Source of the DNA: Bordetella petrii
GTDB taxonomy: Bacteria > Pseudomonadota > Gammaproteobacteria > Burkholderiales > Burkholderiaceae_B
Reading direction: 5' to 3'
Length of the DNA stretch: 64,000 bases
Assembly: GCA_017745595.1 (NCBI GenBank)
Contig: WMBV01000003.1
Location: 62,001 to 126,000 of the forward strand
Part shown: one piece after another, positions 1 through 11,875 of the stretch
Position numbering within the stretch: position 1 is the stretch's first letter
How the letters are laid out: every line of letters starts with the position of its first letter
Position numbers and translations under genes: made by a program
Notes under the pieces: generated by a model
Databases searched by the model: none
The model's input: the letters and a program-made list of their open reading frames with translations, nothing else
Told to the model about the DNA's origin: nothing

Positions 1-775
1 CGTAGGCCATGCCCAGCAGGCCGATCGCGAGGCTGAGCAGGCGGCTGTTGTTCAGCTTCGAGGCGAAGGTGTTCTGTTCGATCAGGTCGCCCGCCGCGGC
101 GGTTTCGGTGGGCTTGTCGATGCCGGGGTCGACTTCCACGACCTTGTCGCCGCCGCGGGGATGCAGCCAGGCGTTGAGCAGCGGCAAGGTCACGATGATG
201 ACCAGGCTGGTCAGCAGCATGGGCACCGAGAAGATCGTTTCCGACAGCGGGATGACGCCCATCTGGTCGGCCATGGGGTGGCCGGGCGTGGCGATCAGCA
301 CCGGAATGCTGGCCGACAGGCCCAGGCCGTACATGGTGAAGCCGCTGTAGGCCGCCGCGATGATCAGCGGATAGTGCACGCCCTTGACCTTCAGCGCCAG
401 TTTCTTGGCCACGATGCCGCCGATGACCAGGCCGAAGCCCCAGTTCAGGTAGCTGCCGATGCCGCCCACCAGCGTGGCCACGATGATGGCCGTGCGCGGC
501 TGGTGCACGTGGCTGACGATGCGGTTCAGCAGGCGGTCGGTAAGCGGCGCGGTGGCCAGCACATAGCCCATGGCCAGGATCACCGCCATCTGCGTGGTGA
601 AGGCCAGCAGGCTCCAGAAGCCCTTGCCCCATTCACGGGTGACCTGGCCCAGGCTCTGGCCCTCGATGCCCATGGCCATCAGCACGGTCAGCAGCGTCAG
701 CGCGATGGCGAATACGAAGGGGTCGGGCAGATACTTGCGCATCAGCTCCGTGAAAAACGACGTCAGTTTGTTCAT
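1..775 (-). CDS. Short-chain fatty acid transporter, AtoE family (3' end outside window)
   Basis: Translating the minus strand from the ATG at 775 gives MNKLTSFFTELMRKYLPDPF and about 258 residues, open to the window edge, so the C-terminus is missing. The product is very hydrophobic, with repeated helices such as AIALTLLTVLMAMGI, LLAFTTQMAVILAMGYVLA and ATLVGGIGSYLNWGFGLVIG. This layout, and the conserved GSYLNWGFGLV and AAYSGFTMYGLGLSASIPV stretches, match the AtoE short-chain fatty acid:proton symporter family. The role is inner-membrane uptake of short carboxylates. The next gene on the same strand, upstream of it, is a 3-hydroxyacyl-CoA dehydrogenase 113 bp away, so the two may share a transcript. 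Family assignment is by eye; substrate unknown. Confidence 0.75.
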   Translation of the reverse strand, partial: MNKLTSFFTELMRKYLPDPFVFAIALTLLTVLMAMGIEGQSLGQVTREWGKGFWSLLAFTTQMAVILAMGYVLATAPLTDRLLNRIVSHVHQPRTAIIVATLVGGIGSYLNWGFGLVIGGIVAKKLALKVKGVHYPLIIAAAYSGFTMYGLGLSASIPVLIATPGHPMADQMGVIPLSETIFSVPMLLTSLVIIVTLPLLNAWLHPRGGDKVVEVDPGIDKPTETAAAGDLIEQNTFASKLNNSRLLSLAIGLLGMAY

Positions 776-888
776 GCTGCTTCCAGCTCCGGTAAAGCGT
801 GTCCGTGGGGGCCGTGGCACGCGGCCGCTGGCGGCCGCCCGGCGCGGCGGCCCGCCGGGTCAGGGGTTTGAAAAGAATAGGATGGGGG

Positions 889-1821
889 TCAATCGGCTTG
901 CCGGCTATTGAGCCAGTCCACCAGGTCGCCCAGGGCCGCGCTCTTGTCGCGCAGCACCTGCTCGCGGCGTTCGGCCGGCCAGTCGTAGAAGCCCTTGCCG
1001 GCCTTGGCGCCGATCTCGCCGCTGGCGACCTTGCCGGCCAGCAGGGGCGAAGGGGTCGTGCGGTTTTCCAGGTCGGGATACAGATAAGTGGCGATGGCGT
1101 GGTGCACGTCCAGGCCGTTCATGTCGCGCTGTTCCAGCGGACCGGTCAGCGCCAGGCGGATGCCCAGGCTCCACTTGACCACTTCGTCGATATCTTCGGC
1201 GCTGGCGATGCCTTTTTCGAGCAGCGACATCGCTTCGCGCGCCAGCGCATGCTGGATGCGGTTGGCGATGAACCCGGGAATGTCGCGGTTGACCAGCACG
1301 GGGCGCTTGCCCACGGCCCGCAGCGCGGCCATGACGGTGTCGACGGTGGCTGGCGAGGTGTGGTCGTTGCGCACGACTTCCACCAGCGGGATTACGTCGG
1401 CGGGGGTGAAGAAGTGCGTGCCGACGAAGCGGTCGCGGCGCGTGACGGCCTCGGCGATGGCATTGATGGACAGGCCCGACGTGTTGGTGGCGAAGAGGGT
1501 TTCGGGCCGGCACAGCGTGTCCAGCCGCGCGAAGACGTCGCGCTTGAGTTCCAGTTTTTCGGGAATGGCCTCGATGACCAGATCGCACGAGCAAGCGGCT
1601 TCCAGCCCGCTTTCCATGCGGATGCGGCGCCGCGTTTCGGCCACGGCGCCGGGCGCGTACACCCCCAGCTGGCGGTCGATGACGCTGGCGGCGCGTTCCA
1701 GCGCGCCGGGCATGGGGTCGATCAAGACGACGTCGAGCCCCCGCGCGGCAAACAGGGCAGCGATGCCGCTGCCCATGGCGCCCGCGCCGACCACGGCCAG
1801 GCTCTGGATAGGAAGATCCAT
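889..1821 (-). CDS. 3-hydroxyacyl-CoA dehydrogenase family protein
   Basis: 310 residues, single-domain type (3HCDH_N plus 3HCDH_C). The Rossmann loop GAGAMGSGIAALFAARG is near residues 12-28. The active-site segment RFVGTHFFTPADVIPLVEVV carries the conserved His and downstream Glu. SNTSG-like 'ATNTSGLS' and 'NRDIPGFIANRIQ' are family signatures. It probably oxidises a 3-hydroxyacyl-CoA or a free 3-hydroxy acid with NAD; length and architecture also fit carnitine or gulonate dehydrogenases. An open frame extends to 1881, but the ATG at 1821 is chosen because the Rossmann fold starts directly after it. About 94 bp upstream is a 32-bp near-palindrome related to the operators found at 21, 27.8 and 35 kb, which suggests membership of that putative regulon. 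Confidence 0.85.
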   Translation of the reverse strand: MDLPIQSLAVVGAGAMGSGIAALFAARGLDVVLIDPMPGALERAASVIDRQLGVYAPGAVAETRRRIRMESGLEAACSCDLVIEAIPEKLELKRDVFARLDTLCRPETLFATNTSGLSINAIAEAVTRRDRFVGTHFFTPADVIPLVEVVRNDHTSPATVDTVMAALRAVGKRPVLVNRDIPGFIANRIQHALAREAMSLLEKGIASAEDIDEVVKWSLGIRLALTGPLEQRDMNGLDVHHAIATYLYPDLENRTTPSPLLAGKVASGEIGAKAGKGFYDWPAERREQVLRDKSAALGDLVDWLNSRQAD

Positions 1822-1914
1822 GTCGATACGCTCTTGAGATGCTCGCGCCAGGCGGCCGGGGCGTGGCAACGCGCGCCTCATCCTGTCTGCCCTCGCGCGG
1901 GCGGAAACGTGATG

Positions 1915-1946
1915 TTCTATATACGAACATTTGTACGTATATAGAA
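1915..1946. promoter_or_regulatory. Near-palindromic operator candidate upstream of the 3-hydroxyacyl-CoA dehydrogenase
   Basis: A 32-bp stretch has arms TTCTATATACG and CGTATATAGAA around an ACATTTGTA-like centre. It contains two overlapping versions of the TTGTACGTACAA motif: 1919-1930 with TACGAACA and 1931-1942 with TTGTACGTAT. It lies about 94 bp before the start of the gene at 1821 in an AT-rich island, where promoter elements would be expected. Shared motif with the other sites is seen directly; control by the GntR protein at 26863-27678 is inferred. Confidence 0.5.
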
Positions 1947-2021
1947 TTTATCGAAGGATAGTACTAAGAAAATGGCGCGCGCGCCAAATCGGGAAGGGGG
2001 AGGGAGAGGCGGGGAACGGCC

Positions 2022-2157
2022 GGTGTCTGGCTCCCGTCAGGGTGCCTGACACCGCTGTGTGCAGACGGTGTGGGCGGCGGTGTCTGACACCCCGCGGGAG
2101 TCAGATACCCGGGGTACGGGCACAACGGTGTCTGGCACCCTGCGGGAGCCAGACACC
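2022..2157. repeat. Dispersed palindromic repeat, locus A (three copies)
   Basis: Three imperfect-palindrome copies at 2022-2053, 2079-2109 and 2127-2157, each with GGTGTCTG and CAGACACC-type arms around a CCCxxxxGGG core. The last copy ends 14 bp from the ppc stop codon. The whole block fills most of the gap between ppc and the next minus-strand gene. No T-run follows, so a classical intrinsic terminator is not obvious. Confidence 0.85.
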
Positions 2158-2171
2158 TGGGCGGGGCGCCA

Positions 2172-5027
<2,856 letters not shown>

Positions 5028-5191
5028 CGGGTAAGGAATCCGTCGGGCTAAGGGTTGATCAGGAATCTGGGGCGATACGGCAAGCAATAGACAAAGCAAC
5101 GGCGGCCATTTTACGCATGCATCCTTACTGGGCGGGCTTGCGGTACAGTTTCGCCATGGCGCTTTGCCTTGCTATCCGCTCAAGTTTGTTT

Positions 5192-5908
5192 ATGCAGAAT
5201 CACCCACGACGCGCGCTGGTCTTGTTTTCCGGCGGCCAGGATTCCACCACCTGCCTGGCCTGGGCGCTGGACCGCTACGCCCATGTCGAGACCGTGGCGT
5301 TCGACTACGGCCAGCGCCATCGCATCGAACTCGACGCGCGCCTGAACGTGCTGCGCGAGCTGCGCGCCGGTTTTCCGCAGTGGGCCGCGCGGTTGGGCGA
5401 AGACCATCTGCTCGACCTGCGCGTGCTGGGCCAGGTGGGCGACACGGCCATGACCAGCGGGCGCGCCATCGAGATGCAGGCCAACGGCCTGCCCAATACT
5501 TTCGTGCCGGGCCGCAACCTGCTGTTCCTGACGCTGGCGGCCGCGCTGGGCTATCGGCGCCAGCTTGACGTGCTGGTGGGCGGCATGTGCGAAACCGACT
5601 TCTCGGGCTATCCCGATTGCCGCGACGACACCATCAAGGCGCAGCAGGTGGCGCTGGGCCTGGGCCTGGGCTCGCGCGTCACCATCGAGACGCCGCTGAT
5701 GTGGATCGACAAGGCCGATACCTGGGCGCTGGCGCGGCAGCTGGGCGGCCAGGCGCTGGTCGACATCGTGGTCGAGCACAGCCACACCTGTTATCTGGGC
5801 GAACGCGGCGCGCGGCACGACTGGGGATACGGCTGCGGGCAATGTCCCGCCTGCGCCTTGCGCAAGGCGGGCTGGGAACGCTGGCAAGGCCGGGCCGATT
5901 CCGACTGA
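5192..5908 (+). CDS. queC: 7-cyano-7-deazaguanine synthase
   Basis: 238 residues. QueC converts 7-carboxy-7-deazaguanine to preQ0 using ATP and ammonia, in queuosine biosynthesis. The PP-loop ATP-binding motif [13 protein letters not shown] is at about residues 9-21. The C-terminal zinc site is seen as Cys in [11 protein letters not shown] plus the CGQCPAC triad. [17 protein letters not shown] and [12 protein letters not shown] are family blocks. I start at the ATG at 5192 because the upstream 25 codons of open frame lack homology. The gene is divergent from ppc and convergent with an MFS gene; repeat locus B lies between. Confidence 0.95.
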   Translation: MQNHPRRALVLFSGGQDSTTCLAWALDRYAHVETVAFDYGQRHRIELDARLNVLRELRAGFPQWAARLGEDHLLDLRVLGQVGDTAMTSGRAIEMQANGLPNTFVPGRNLLFLTLAAALGYRRQLDVLVGGMCETDFSGYPDCRDDTIKAQQVALGLGLGSRVTIETPLMWIDKADTWALARQLGGQALVDIVVEHSHTCYLGERGARHDWGYGCGQCPACALRKAGWERWQGRADSD

Positions 5909-5924
5909 TTGCCGGGGATTGCCA

Positions 5925-6038
5925 GGTGTCTGACTCCCGCAGGGTGTCAGACACCGAGGCGGGGCATATTGCCTTACACAGCCGGTGTCAGGCACCCTTC
6001 GACAGCCGGTGTCAGGCACCCTTCGGGAGCCTGACACC
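5925..6038. repeat. Dispersed palindromic repeat, locus B, with a 24-bp tandem duplication
   Basis: Full copies at 5925-5955 and 6008-6038 sit between the convergent queC and MFS genes. A partial copy (5984-6000) precedes the second. The segment ACAGCCGGTGTCAGGCACCC plus TTCG is present twice in tandem (about 5979-6025), which looks like slippage or a partial duplication of one palindrome arm. Confidence 0.85.
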
Positions 6039-6052
6039 TGCCAAAGCCGGCC

Positions 6053-7225
6053 TCACTTCCTGAACCGCGCGTACAGCCAGGCCGACGCCGCCAGGATCAC
6101 GCCCGCCAGCAGCGTCGACGCGCCCATTGCCGCGCGCGGGCCTTGCCACGCGATCAGTTCCGCGTACGCCACCGGCGCCGCCGCCGTCAGCAGGAAGCCC
6201 GGCACCAGCAGGCGGCCCACCAGCGTGCCGTAGACTCGGTAGTCGAACAGCGCCAGCGGCAGCGTGCCGCGCGTGATGGTCAGCAGGCCGTTGCAGGCGC
6301 CGTAGACGGCCGCGTACAACGCGGCGGCGACGGGGTGGCCGGCCAGCGCGCCCGCCACGAAGCACAGCGGCAGTACCGCGGTGGTGGCCAGGTTCAAGGT
6401 CAGCGGATGCAGGCGCCCGCCGAACAATAGTTCGAGCAGCCGTGCGCTGACCTGGCCGATGCCCCACAGGGCCGAGATGCCCACCACCGCCGAGGCCGCC
6501 AGGCCCAGGCCGGTCAGCATGGCGATCAGGTGCGTGGCGTTGGCGGCCGCCAGGAAGTTGGTCAGCATGGCGATCAGCGCATACAGCGCCTGCGCCAGCC
6601 GCTGGTCGGCCGGCGTGCGGGCCAGGCCGCGGCCCTGCGCCGCCTGCTGGCCGCCACTGGCGTAGCGGCCGCGCGGCAGCGCCAGGTACAGCGGCAGCGT
6701 CAGCAGCGCGAAGCCGGCATAGGCCAGCACGGCGCCGCGCCAGCCCAGCCATTGCGCCAGCAGTTGCCCCACCGGCCACATCACGGTAGAGGCCAGCCCG
6801 CCGAACAAGGTGATCTGCGACATGGCGCGGCGTGCCTGCGGGCCGCCGATGCGCGCCAGCGTGGCGAAGGCGGCGTCGTATAGCGTCAGGCGCATGCCCA
6901 CGCCCAGCAGGACCCAGGCCGCGTAGTAGGGCAGCGCCGAGTGCGCGGCGGCCAGCAGCGTGCAGCCCAGCGCCACCAGTAGCGACCCGGCCGGCATGAC
7001 GCGCCGGCCGCCCCAGCGGTCGATGGCGCGGCCCGCCAGGGGCGAGGCCACGGCCATGATCACGATGGCCAGCGAAAAGCCGCTGTAGATTCGCGCGGCG
7101 CTCCAGCCCAGCTCGGCCTGCATGGCCGGCCCGAAATTGCTGATCAGGTAGAACGACACGCCCCAGCTGACCAGCTGGACGATGCCCAGGCAGACGACCG
7201 CGCGCGCGGGAATGACGGCGGGCAC
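6053..7225 (-). CDS. MFS transporter
   Basis: About 390 residues, twelve predicted membrane helices, no obvious signal beyond the first helix. The segment GRAIDRWGGRRVMPAGSLLV between helices 2 and 3 is the MFS motif A (G-x-x-x-D-R-x-G-x-R-R). Substrate cannot be read from sequence. The start is uncertain: the frame has no ATG close to the first helix, and the GTG at 7225 (MPAVIPARAVVCLGIVQ) overlaps the stop of the upstream acetyltransferase gene by a few bases, which suggests translational coupling. It probably forms an operon with that GNAT gene; a toxic-compound exporter paired with an acetyltransferase is plausible but inferred. Confidence 0.8.
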   Translation of the reverse strand: MPAVIPARAVVCLGIVQLVSWGVSFYLISNFGPAMQAELGWSAARIYSGFSLAIVIMAVASPLAGRAIDRWGGRRVMPAGSLLVALGCTLLAAAHSALPYYAAWVLLGVGMRLTLYDAAFATLARIGGPQARRAMSQITLFGGLASTVMWPVGQLLAQWLGWRGAVLAYAGFALLTLPLYLALPRGRYASGGQQAAQGRGLARTPADQRLAQALYALIAMLTNFLAAANATHLIAMLTGLGLAASAVVGISALWGIGQVSARLLELLFGGRLHPLTLNLATTAVLPLCFVAGALAGHPVAAALYAAVYGACNGLLTITRGTLPLALFDYRVYGTLVGRLLVPGFLLTAAAPVAYAELIAWQGPRAAMGASTLLAGVILAASAWLYARFRK

Positions 7226-7230
7226 GGGCT

Positions 7231-7785
7231 TCAGGCGCGTGCGTCGGGTGCGCGCTGGTCGCCGTCGCCCAGCGCGCGCTGCATCAGCACCGTGTCGCGC
7301 CATTGGCCGAATTTGTAGCCCACCGACCGCAGCGTGCCGGCCGGATGGAAGCCCTGGCTGGCGTGCAGGGCCAGCGAGGCCGCGTTGCGGCTGTCGCCCA
7401 CCACGGCCAGCATCTGCCGCCAGCCGCCGGCGGTACAGCGTTCGACCAGGGCCGCCAGCAGGCGGCCGCCGATGCCGTGGCCGGCCCGGCCCGGCTTGAC
7501 GTACACCGAGTCTTCCACGGTATGGCGGTAGGCCGGGCGCGGCCGGTACGGCGTGGCGTAGGCGTAGCCGACCAGTTCGCCGTCCAGCTCGGCCACCAGG
7601 TACGGCAGCCGCTGCGCCAGCACTGCGGCGCGGCGGTCGCGCAGCTCGTCGGCCGAAGGCGGGTCGAGTTCGAACGATGCCGTGCCGTGCAGGACGTGAT
7701 GGGCGTAGATGGCGTGGATGGCGTCGATATCGGCGGCGCTGCTGTCGCGCACGATCAGGGAGGCGGGGGCGGAGGACGGGGGCAT
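7231..7785 (-). CDS. GNAT N-acetyltransferase, phosphinothricin acetyltransferase-like
   Basis: 184 residues from the ATG at 7785. The acetyl-CoA loop is seen in YVKPGRAGHGIGGRLL (R/Q-x-x-G-x-G/A type). IHAIYAHHVLHGTASFELDP at the N-terminus and YRPRPAYRHTVEDSVYV are typical of the PAT/Bar/MnaT branch, which acetylates glutamate analogues or methionine derivatives such as phosphinothricin or methionine sulfone/sulfoximine. A longer frame to 7833 is unlikely. It is transcribed with the MFS gene and divergently from a LysR gene, the usual arrangement for LysR control. Confidence 0.85.
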   Translation of the reverse strand: MPPSSAPASLIVRDSSAADIDAIHAIYAHHVLHGTASFELDPPSADELRDRRAAVLAQRLPYLVAELDGELVGYAYATPYRPRPAYRHTVEDSVYVKPGRAGHGIGGRLLAALVERCTAGGWRQMLAVVGDSRNAASLALHASQGFHPAGTLRSVGYKFGQWRDTVLMQRALGDGDQRAPDARA

Positions 7786-7844
7786 GGGCGATAAGGGCCG
7801 GCGGGATGGCGATACCTGCGCAGTGTGCGCCAAGCCGCCGCATT

Positions 7845-7863
7845 AATAAAGCTTTGCTTTATT
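7845..7863. promoter_or_regulatory. AT-rich inverted repeat, candidate LysR operator
   Basis: AATAAAG-CTTTG-CTTTATT is a perfect 7-bp inverted repeat in the 115-bp gap between the divergent GNAT and LysR genes. A second pair, CAAAG at 7867-7871 and CTTTG about 15 bp later, follows. It stands out in very GC-rich surroundings. LysR regulators normally bind such interrupted dyads between themselves and a divergent target; binding here is inferred. Confidence 0.4.
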
Positions 7864-7900
7864 ATCCAAAGCATAAGAAATACTTTGATGAGCGCCTGCC

Positions 7901-8794
7901 ATGCGCGGCCTGAATCTCGACCATCTGCGCATCTTCCTCGACGTGATCGAACTGGGCAGCTTTTCGGCCGCCGCCGACAAGCACGGGCTGACGCAGCCGG
8001 CGGTCAGCCTGCAAGTGCGCCAGCTGGAACGCCGGTATGGCCTGCGGCTGGCCGAAAGAGTGGGGCGGCGCGTGGCCGCCACGGCCGCCGGCGCCGACCT
8101 GCTGGCCCATATCCGGGCCATCGATGCCGCCGTCGAACAGGCCGAACGCAGCATGCAGGCCCACAGCGCGCAGGTGGTGGGCCGCGTGCGGCTGGGCACC
8201 GGCGCCACCGCCTGCACGTATCTGTTGCCGCCGCTGCTGGCCGATCTGCGGCGGCGATTCCCGGCCCTGGAAATCGTCGCCAGCACCGGCAATACCGCCG
8301 ATGTGCTGCGCGGCATCGAAGCCAACACGCTCGACATCGGGCTGGTGACGCTGCCGGCGCCCGGCCGCGTCTTCCAGGTGGCGCCGGTACTCGAAGACGA
8401 GTTCGTGGCCATTTTCCCGGTGGCCGGCAAGGCGCCGGCGCGCGTGACCCCGCAAGCGCTGGCGGATTTGCCGCTGGTCCTGTTCGAGCCGGGCGCGCGC
8501 ACGCGCGGGCTGGTCGACGACTGGTTCGAGGCCGCGGGCCTGCGGGCCCGGCCCGCCATGGAACTGGGCAGCACCGAGGCCATGAAGGAAATCGTGGCGG
8601 CCGGCCTGGGCTGCGCCGTCTTGCCGCGCATGGCGGTGCCCGCCGGCCGGCTGCCGGCGGGGCTGCGCGTCCTGCCGCTGGCGCCCCGGCTGGCGCGCAC
8701 CCTGGCGGTCGTGCTGCGCGGCGACAAGCCGCTGCACCGGGGCCTGGGACAGCTGCACGCGGCCTTGCTGGCCCTGGGCCGGCCCGGGCGCTAG
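7901..8794 (+). CDS. LysR-family transcriptional regulator
   Basis: 297 residues. The N-terminal winged helix-turn-helix (LDHLRIFLDVIELGSFSAAA to about residue 60, with TQPAVSLQVRQLERRYG as recognition region) is followed by a LysR substrate-binding domain (about 90-295, VRLGTGATACTYLLPPLLAD). It is divergent from the acetyltransferase-MFS pair, the likely target. The effector is unknown. Confidence 0.9.
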   Translation: MRGLNLDHLRIFLDVIELGSFSAAADKHGLTQPAVSLQVRQLERRYGLRLAERVGRRVAATAAGADLLAHIRAIDAAVEQAERSMQAHSAQVVGRVRLGTGATACTYLLPPLLADLRRRFPALEIVASTGNTADVLRGIEANTLDIGLVTLPAPGRVFQVAPVLEDEFVAIFPVAGKAPARVTPQALADLPLVLFEPGARTRGLVDDWFEAAGLRARPAMELGSTEAMKEIVAAGLGCAVLPRMAVPAGRLPAGLRVLPLAPRLARTLAVVLRGDKPLHRGLGQLHAALLALGRPGR

Positions 8795-8882
8795 GTCCGG
8801 CCGCCGCGGCCCCCGGGCATGGCGCGCGCCATTCCGGCGTATTATTTAGCCCTTTGCGAACCCCTTCCGCCCGAGAAAGACC

Positions 8883-10742
8883 ATGCCGCAATACCGTTCC
8901 CGCACGTCCACCCACGGCCGCAACATGGCCGGCGCCCGCGCCCTGTGGCGCGCCACCGGCATGCAGGACGGCGATTTCGGCAAGCCCATCATCGCGGTGG
9001 TCAACTCGTTCACGCAGTTCGTGCCGGGCCACGTGCACCTGCGCGACCTGGGCGCGCTGGTGGCCCGCGAAATCGAGGCCGCCGGCGGCGTCGCCAAAGA
9101 ATTCAACACCATTGCCGTCGACGACGGCATCGCCATGGGCCACGGCGGCATGCTGTATTCGCTGCCGTCGCGCGAACTGATCGCCGATTCGGTCGAATAC
9201 ATGGTCAACGCGCATTGCGCCGATGCCATGGTGTGCATCTCGAACTGCGACAAGATCACCCCGGGCATGCTGATGGCCGCCATGCGCCTGAACATCCCCG
9301 TGGTGTTCGTGTCGGGCGGCCCCATGGAAGCCGGCAAGATCAAGTCGCCCACCGACGGCAAGGTCGTTGCCAAGATCGACCTGATCGACGCCATGATCAA
9401 GGCCGCCGACCCCAGCGTCACCGACGCCGAGGCCGAAGAGTTCGAACGCAGCGCCTGTCCCACCTGCGGCTCGTGCTCGGGCATGTTCACGGCCAATTCC
9501 ATGAACTGCCTGACCGAGGCCATCGGCCTGGCGCTGCCGGGCAACGGCACCATCGTGGCCACCCACGCGTGGCGCAAGGGCCTGTTCGAGCAGGCCGGCC
9601 GCCTGGTGGTGGACCTGTGCCGCCGCTATTACGAACAAGACGACGCGTCGGTGCTGCCGCGCAGCATCGCCACCAAAAGCGCCTTCCAGAACGCCATGAC
9701 GCTGGATGTGGCCATGGGCGGGTCCACCAATACCGTGCTGCACCTGCTGGCCGCGGCGCAAGAGGCGGGCGTGGATTTCACCATGTCCGACATCGACCGC
9801 ATTTCGCGCAAGGTGCCCTGCCTGTGCAAGGCGGCGCCCGCCACCGACAAATACCACATCGAAGACGTGCACCGCGCCGGCGGCATCCTGGGCATCCTGG
9901 GCGAACTGGCGCGCGCCGATTTGCTCGACCTGGACTGCGGCAACGTGCACAGCGGCACGCTGGGCGGCGCGATCAAGCAATGGGACATCAACGGCGGCGC
10001 CGGCGCAGAGGCCCAGAAGTTCTACCGCGCGGCCCCGGGCGGCATCCCCACGACCGTGGCCTTCAGCCAGGACGCCACCTTCCTGACGCTCGACCTCGAC
10101 CGCCAGTCGGGGTGCATCCGCAGCAAGGCCCATGCTTATTCGCAAGACGGCGGCCTGGCCGTGCTGTACGGCAACCTGGCGCAGAAGGGCTGCATCGTCA
10201 AGACGGCGGGCGTGGACGAATCGCAATGGGTCTTTACCGGCCGCGCGCGCGTGTTCGAAAGCCAGGATGACGCCGTGGAAGGCATTCTGGGCGACAAGGT
10301 CGTGGCGGGCGACGTGGTGGTCATCCGCTACGAAGGCCCCAAGGGGGGGCCCGGCATGCAGGAAATGCTGTACCCCACCTCGTATCTCAAGTCCAAGGGC
10401 CTGGGCAAGACCTGCGCCCTGTTCACCGACGGCCGCTTCTCGGGCGGCTCGTCGGGCCTGGTCATCGGCCATGCCTCGCCGGAAGCGGCCGAAGGCGGCA
10501 ATGTGGGCCTGGTCGAAGAAGGCGACATCATCGAGATCGACATCCCGAACCGCAAGATCCACCTGGCCGTGTCCGACGAAGAACTGGCCAGGCGGCGCGC
10601 CGCCATGGACGCGCGCGGGGAGCAGGCCTGGAAGCCGGTCGATCGCCAGCGCGTCGTGTCGCAGGCCCTGCAGGCCTACGCCGCCCTGGCCACCTCGGCC
10701 GACCGCGGCGCCGTGCGGGACGTCTCGCAGCTCAAGCGCTAG
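8883..10742 (+). CDS. ilvD: Dihydroxy-acid dehydratase
   Basis: 619 residues, full length. It dehydrates 2,3-dihydroxy-isovalerate and -methylvalerate in valine, isoleucine and pantothenate precursor synthesis. Fe-S ligands are seen in [19 protein letters not shown] and [19 protein letters not shown]. The C-terminal active-site segment [20 protein letters not shown] is intact. Three cysteine blocks fit the longer E. coli-type enzyme with a labile [4Fe-4S] cluster. It is a single gene in its own transcript, 88 bp after the LysR gene on the same strand, and convergent with an SDR across repeat locus C. Confidence 0.97.
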   Translation: MPQYRSRTSTHGRNMAGARALWRATGMQDGDFGKPIIAVVNSFTQFVPGHVHLRDLGALVAREIEAAGGVAKEFNTIAVDDGIAMGHGGMLYSLPSRELIADSVEYMVNAHCADAMVCISNCDKITPGMLMAAMRLNIPVVFVSGGPMEAGKIKSPTDGKVVAKIDLIDAMIKAADPSVTDAEAEEFERSACPTCGSCSGMFTANSMNCLTEAIGLALPGNGTIVATHAWRKGLFEQAGRLVVDLCRRYYEQDDASVLPRSIATKSAFQNAMTLDVAMGGSTNTVLHLLAAAQEAGVDFTMSDIDRISRKVPCLCKAAPATDKYHIEDVHRAGGILGILGELARADLLDLDCGNVHSGTLGGAIKQWDINGGAGAEAQKFYRAAPGGIPTTVAFSQDATFLTLDLDRQSGCIRSKAHAYSQDGGLAVLYGNLAQKGCIVKTAGVDESQWVFTGRARVFESQDDAVEGILGDKVVAGDVVVIRYEGPKGGPGMQEMLYPTSYLKSKGLGKTCALFTDGRFSGGSSGLVIGHASPEAAEGGNVGLVEEGDIIEIDIPNRKIHLAVSDEELARRRAAMDARGEQAWKPVDRQRVVSQALQAYAALATSADRGAVRDVSQLKR

Positions 10743-10761
10743 GTTTGCCGGTAAGCAAGCA

Positions 10762-10850
10762 GGTGTCAGGCTCCGCAGGTGCCTGACACCGATGTGGGTC
10801 GAGGAATCCGGCCTACCTCGGTGTCTGACACCCTGCGGGAGTCAGACACC
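10762..10850. repeat. Dispersed palindromic repeat, locus C (pair)
   Basis: Copies at 10762-10790 (29 bp, with a TCCGCAGG core) and 10820-10850 (31 bp, arms GGTGTCTGACACC and its complement). They begin 20 bp after the ilvD stop and end 20 bp before the stop of the convergent SDR gene. Confidence 0.85.
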
Positions 10851-10870
10851 TGGCTTACGCCGCGCTGGCC

Positions 10871-11680
10871 TCAGATCACCACCGACGCTCCGCCGTCCAT
10901 GGGGATGATCGCTCCCACCACATACGATGCCCGCGCGCTGGCCAGGAACAGCGCCACGTCGGCCACTTCTTCGGCTTTGCAGTAGCGCCCCATCGGGATG
11001 CGGGACTGGTTCTCCGCCATGGCCTCGTCGCGCGTGATGCCGCGGCGCTTCGCGTCCAGCTCCAGCCCTTGTTCCACCCGCTGCGTGGCCGTCGCGCCGG
11101 GGTTGATGCCGTTGATGCGTATGCCGTATTGCGCGTAGTGGGCCGCCAGGCCGACGGTGGACAGCATCAGCGCCGCGTTGGCCGACCCGCCCGCCAGGTG
11201 GGTGCTGGTGGGACGCTTGCCGCCGTTGCCGATGATGTTCACCACGACGCCGTTGGTGGCGCCTTCGGGCCGCGTGGCGGCACGGGCGCGCATGCGCGGC
11301 AGCACGGCATCCTGCACATGGATATACGGGAAGAACTTCGCGTCCATGGCGGCGTGCCACTTGGCGGCGTCCAGGTCTTCGGCCTCGTGGCGGCGGGCCG
11401 CGCCCGCGCTGTTGACCAGGATGTCGATGGGGCCGACCTCGGCCTCGATGCGCTCGATGACCTGCGCGGCCGCCTGCGCATCGGACAGGTCGGCCGAGAA
11501 TGCCGCCACATTGTGGCCGCTGGCCTGCAATTGCGCGCGCGCCTGCTCCAGCCCTTGCGGGTTGCGCGCCACGATCACCACGTACGCGCCTTCGGCGGCG
11601 AAGGCATTCGCCACGGCCAGGCCGATGCCCTTGCTGCCGCCCGTCACGACCGTCACCTTGCCATTCAGTTTCAGATTCAC
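10871..11680 (-). CDS. SDR-fold protein lacking the canonical Ser-Tyr-Lys catalytic residues
   Basis: 269 residues. The nucleotide-binding TGGSKGIGLAVANAFAAEGA and the NSAG motif (ILVNSAGAARRHEAED) are normal. Where classical SDRs have YxxxK, this protein reads LAGGSANAALMLST, so Tyr and Lys are replaced by Gly and Asn. The Ser strand reads VVNIIGNGG, so the catalytic Ser is also absent. The C-terminus VVGAIIPMDGGASVVI is normal. The start is the GTG at 11680, which has GGGAG seven bases upstream; the ATG at 11710 lacks one. It may belong to an SDR branch with a different chemistry. It is divergent from the TauD/RraA pair. Confidence 0.8.
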   Translation of the reverse strand: MNLKLNGKVTVVTGGSKGIGLAVANAFAAEGAYVVIVARNPQGLEQARAQLQASGHNVAAFSADLSDAQAAAQVIERIEAEVGPIDILVNSAGAARRHEAEDLDAAKWHAAMDAKFFPYIHVQDAVLPRMRARAATRPEGATNGVVVNIIGNGGKRPTSTHLAGGSANAALMLSTVGLAAHYAQYGIRINGINPGATATQRVEQGLELDAKRRGITRDEAMAENQSRIPMGRYCKAEEVADVALFLASARASYVVGAIIPMDGGASVVI

Positions 11681-11875
11681 GTTGCGCTCCCAGAGGACGA
11701 TGGCGGTCAACGATACTCTATCCGCGGGCCCGGCGCGGGGCCCGCATCTTGCCCGAGAAGTTCAAATGGTGAAACTCCGTTGCCCGTGCCTATGGGCAGC
11801 GCGCGGGGGCGCCGATATGCTGGGTCCAGCCGCGGGCCGCCTCGCGCCTCGCCATTCCATCAGGAAGGACCCCTT

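Noticed and set aside
2022-2157. Clustered repeats as a possible CRISPR array
   Set aside because: Copies are palindromic and only two to three per locus, spacer lengths vary, and the same units occur at eight unrelated gaps with no cas genes.
5925-6038. Palindromic repeats as plain intrinsic terminators
   Set aside because: The hairpins fit positions after genes, but no T-run follows in either direction and one locus lies between divergent genes. A role in 3'-end formation is possible but not shown.
8004-10562. 852-codon open frame opposite the LysR gene and ilvD
   Set aside because: It spans two unrelated real genes, has low-complexity composition and no recognised features.
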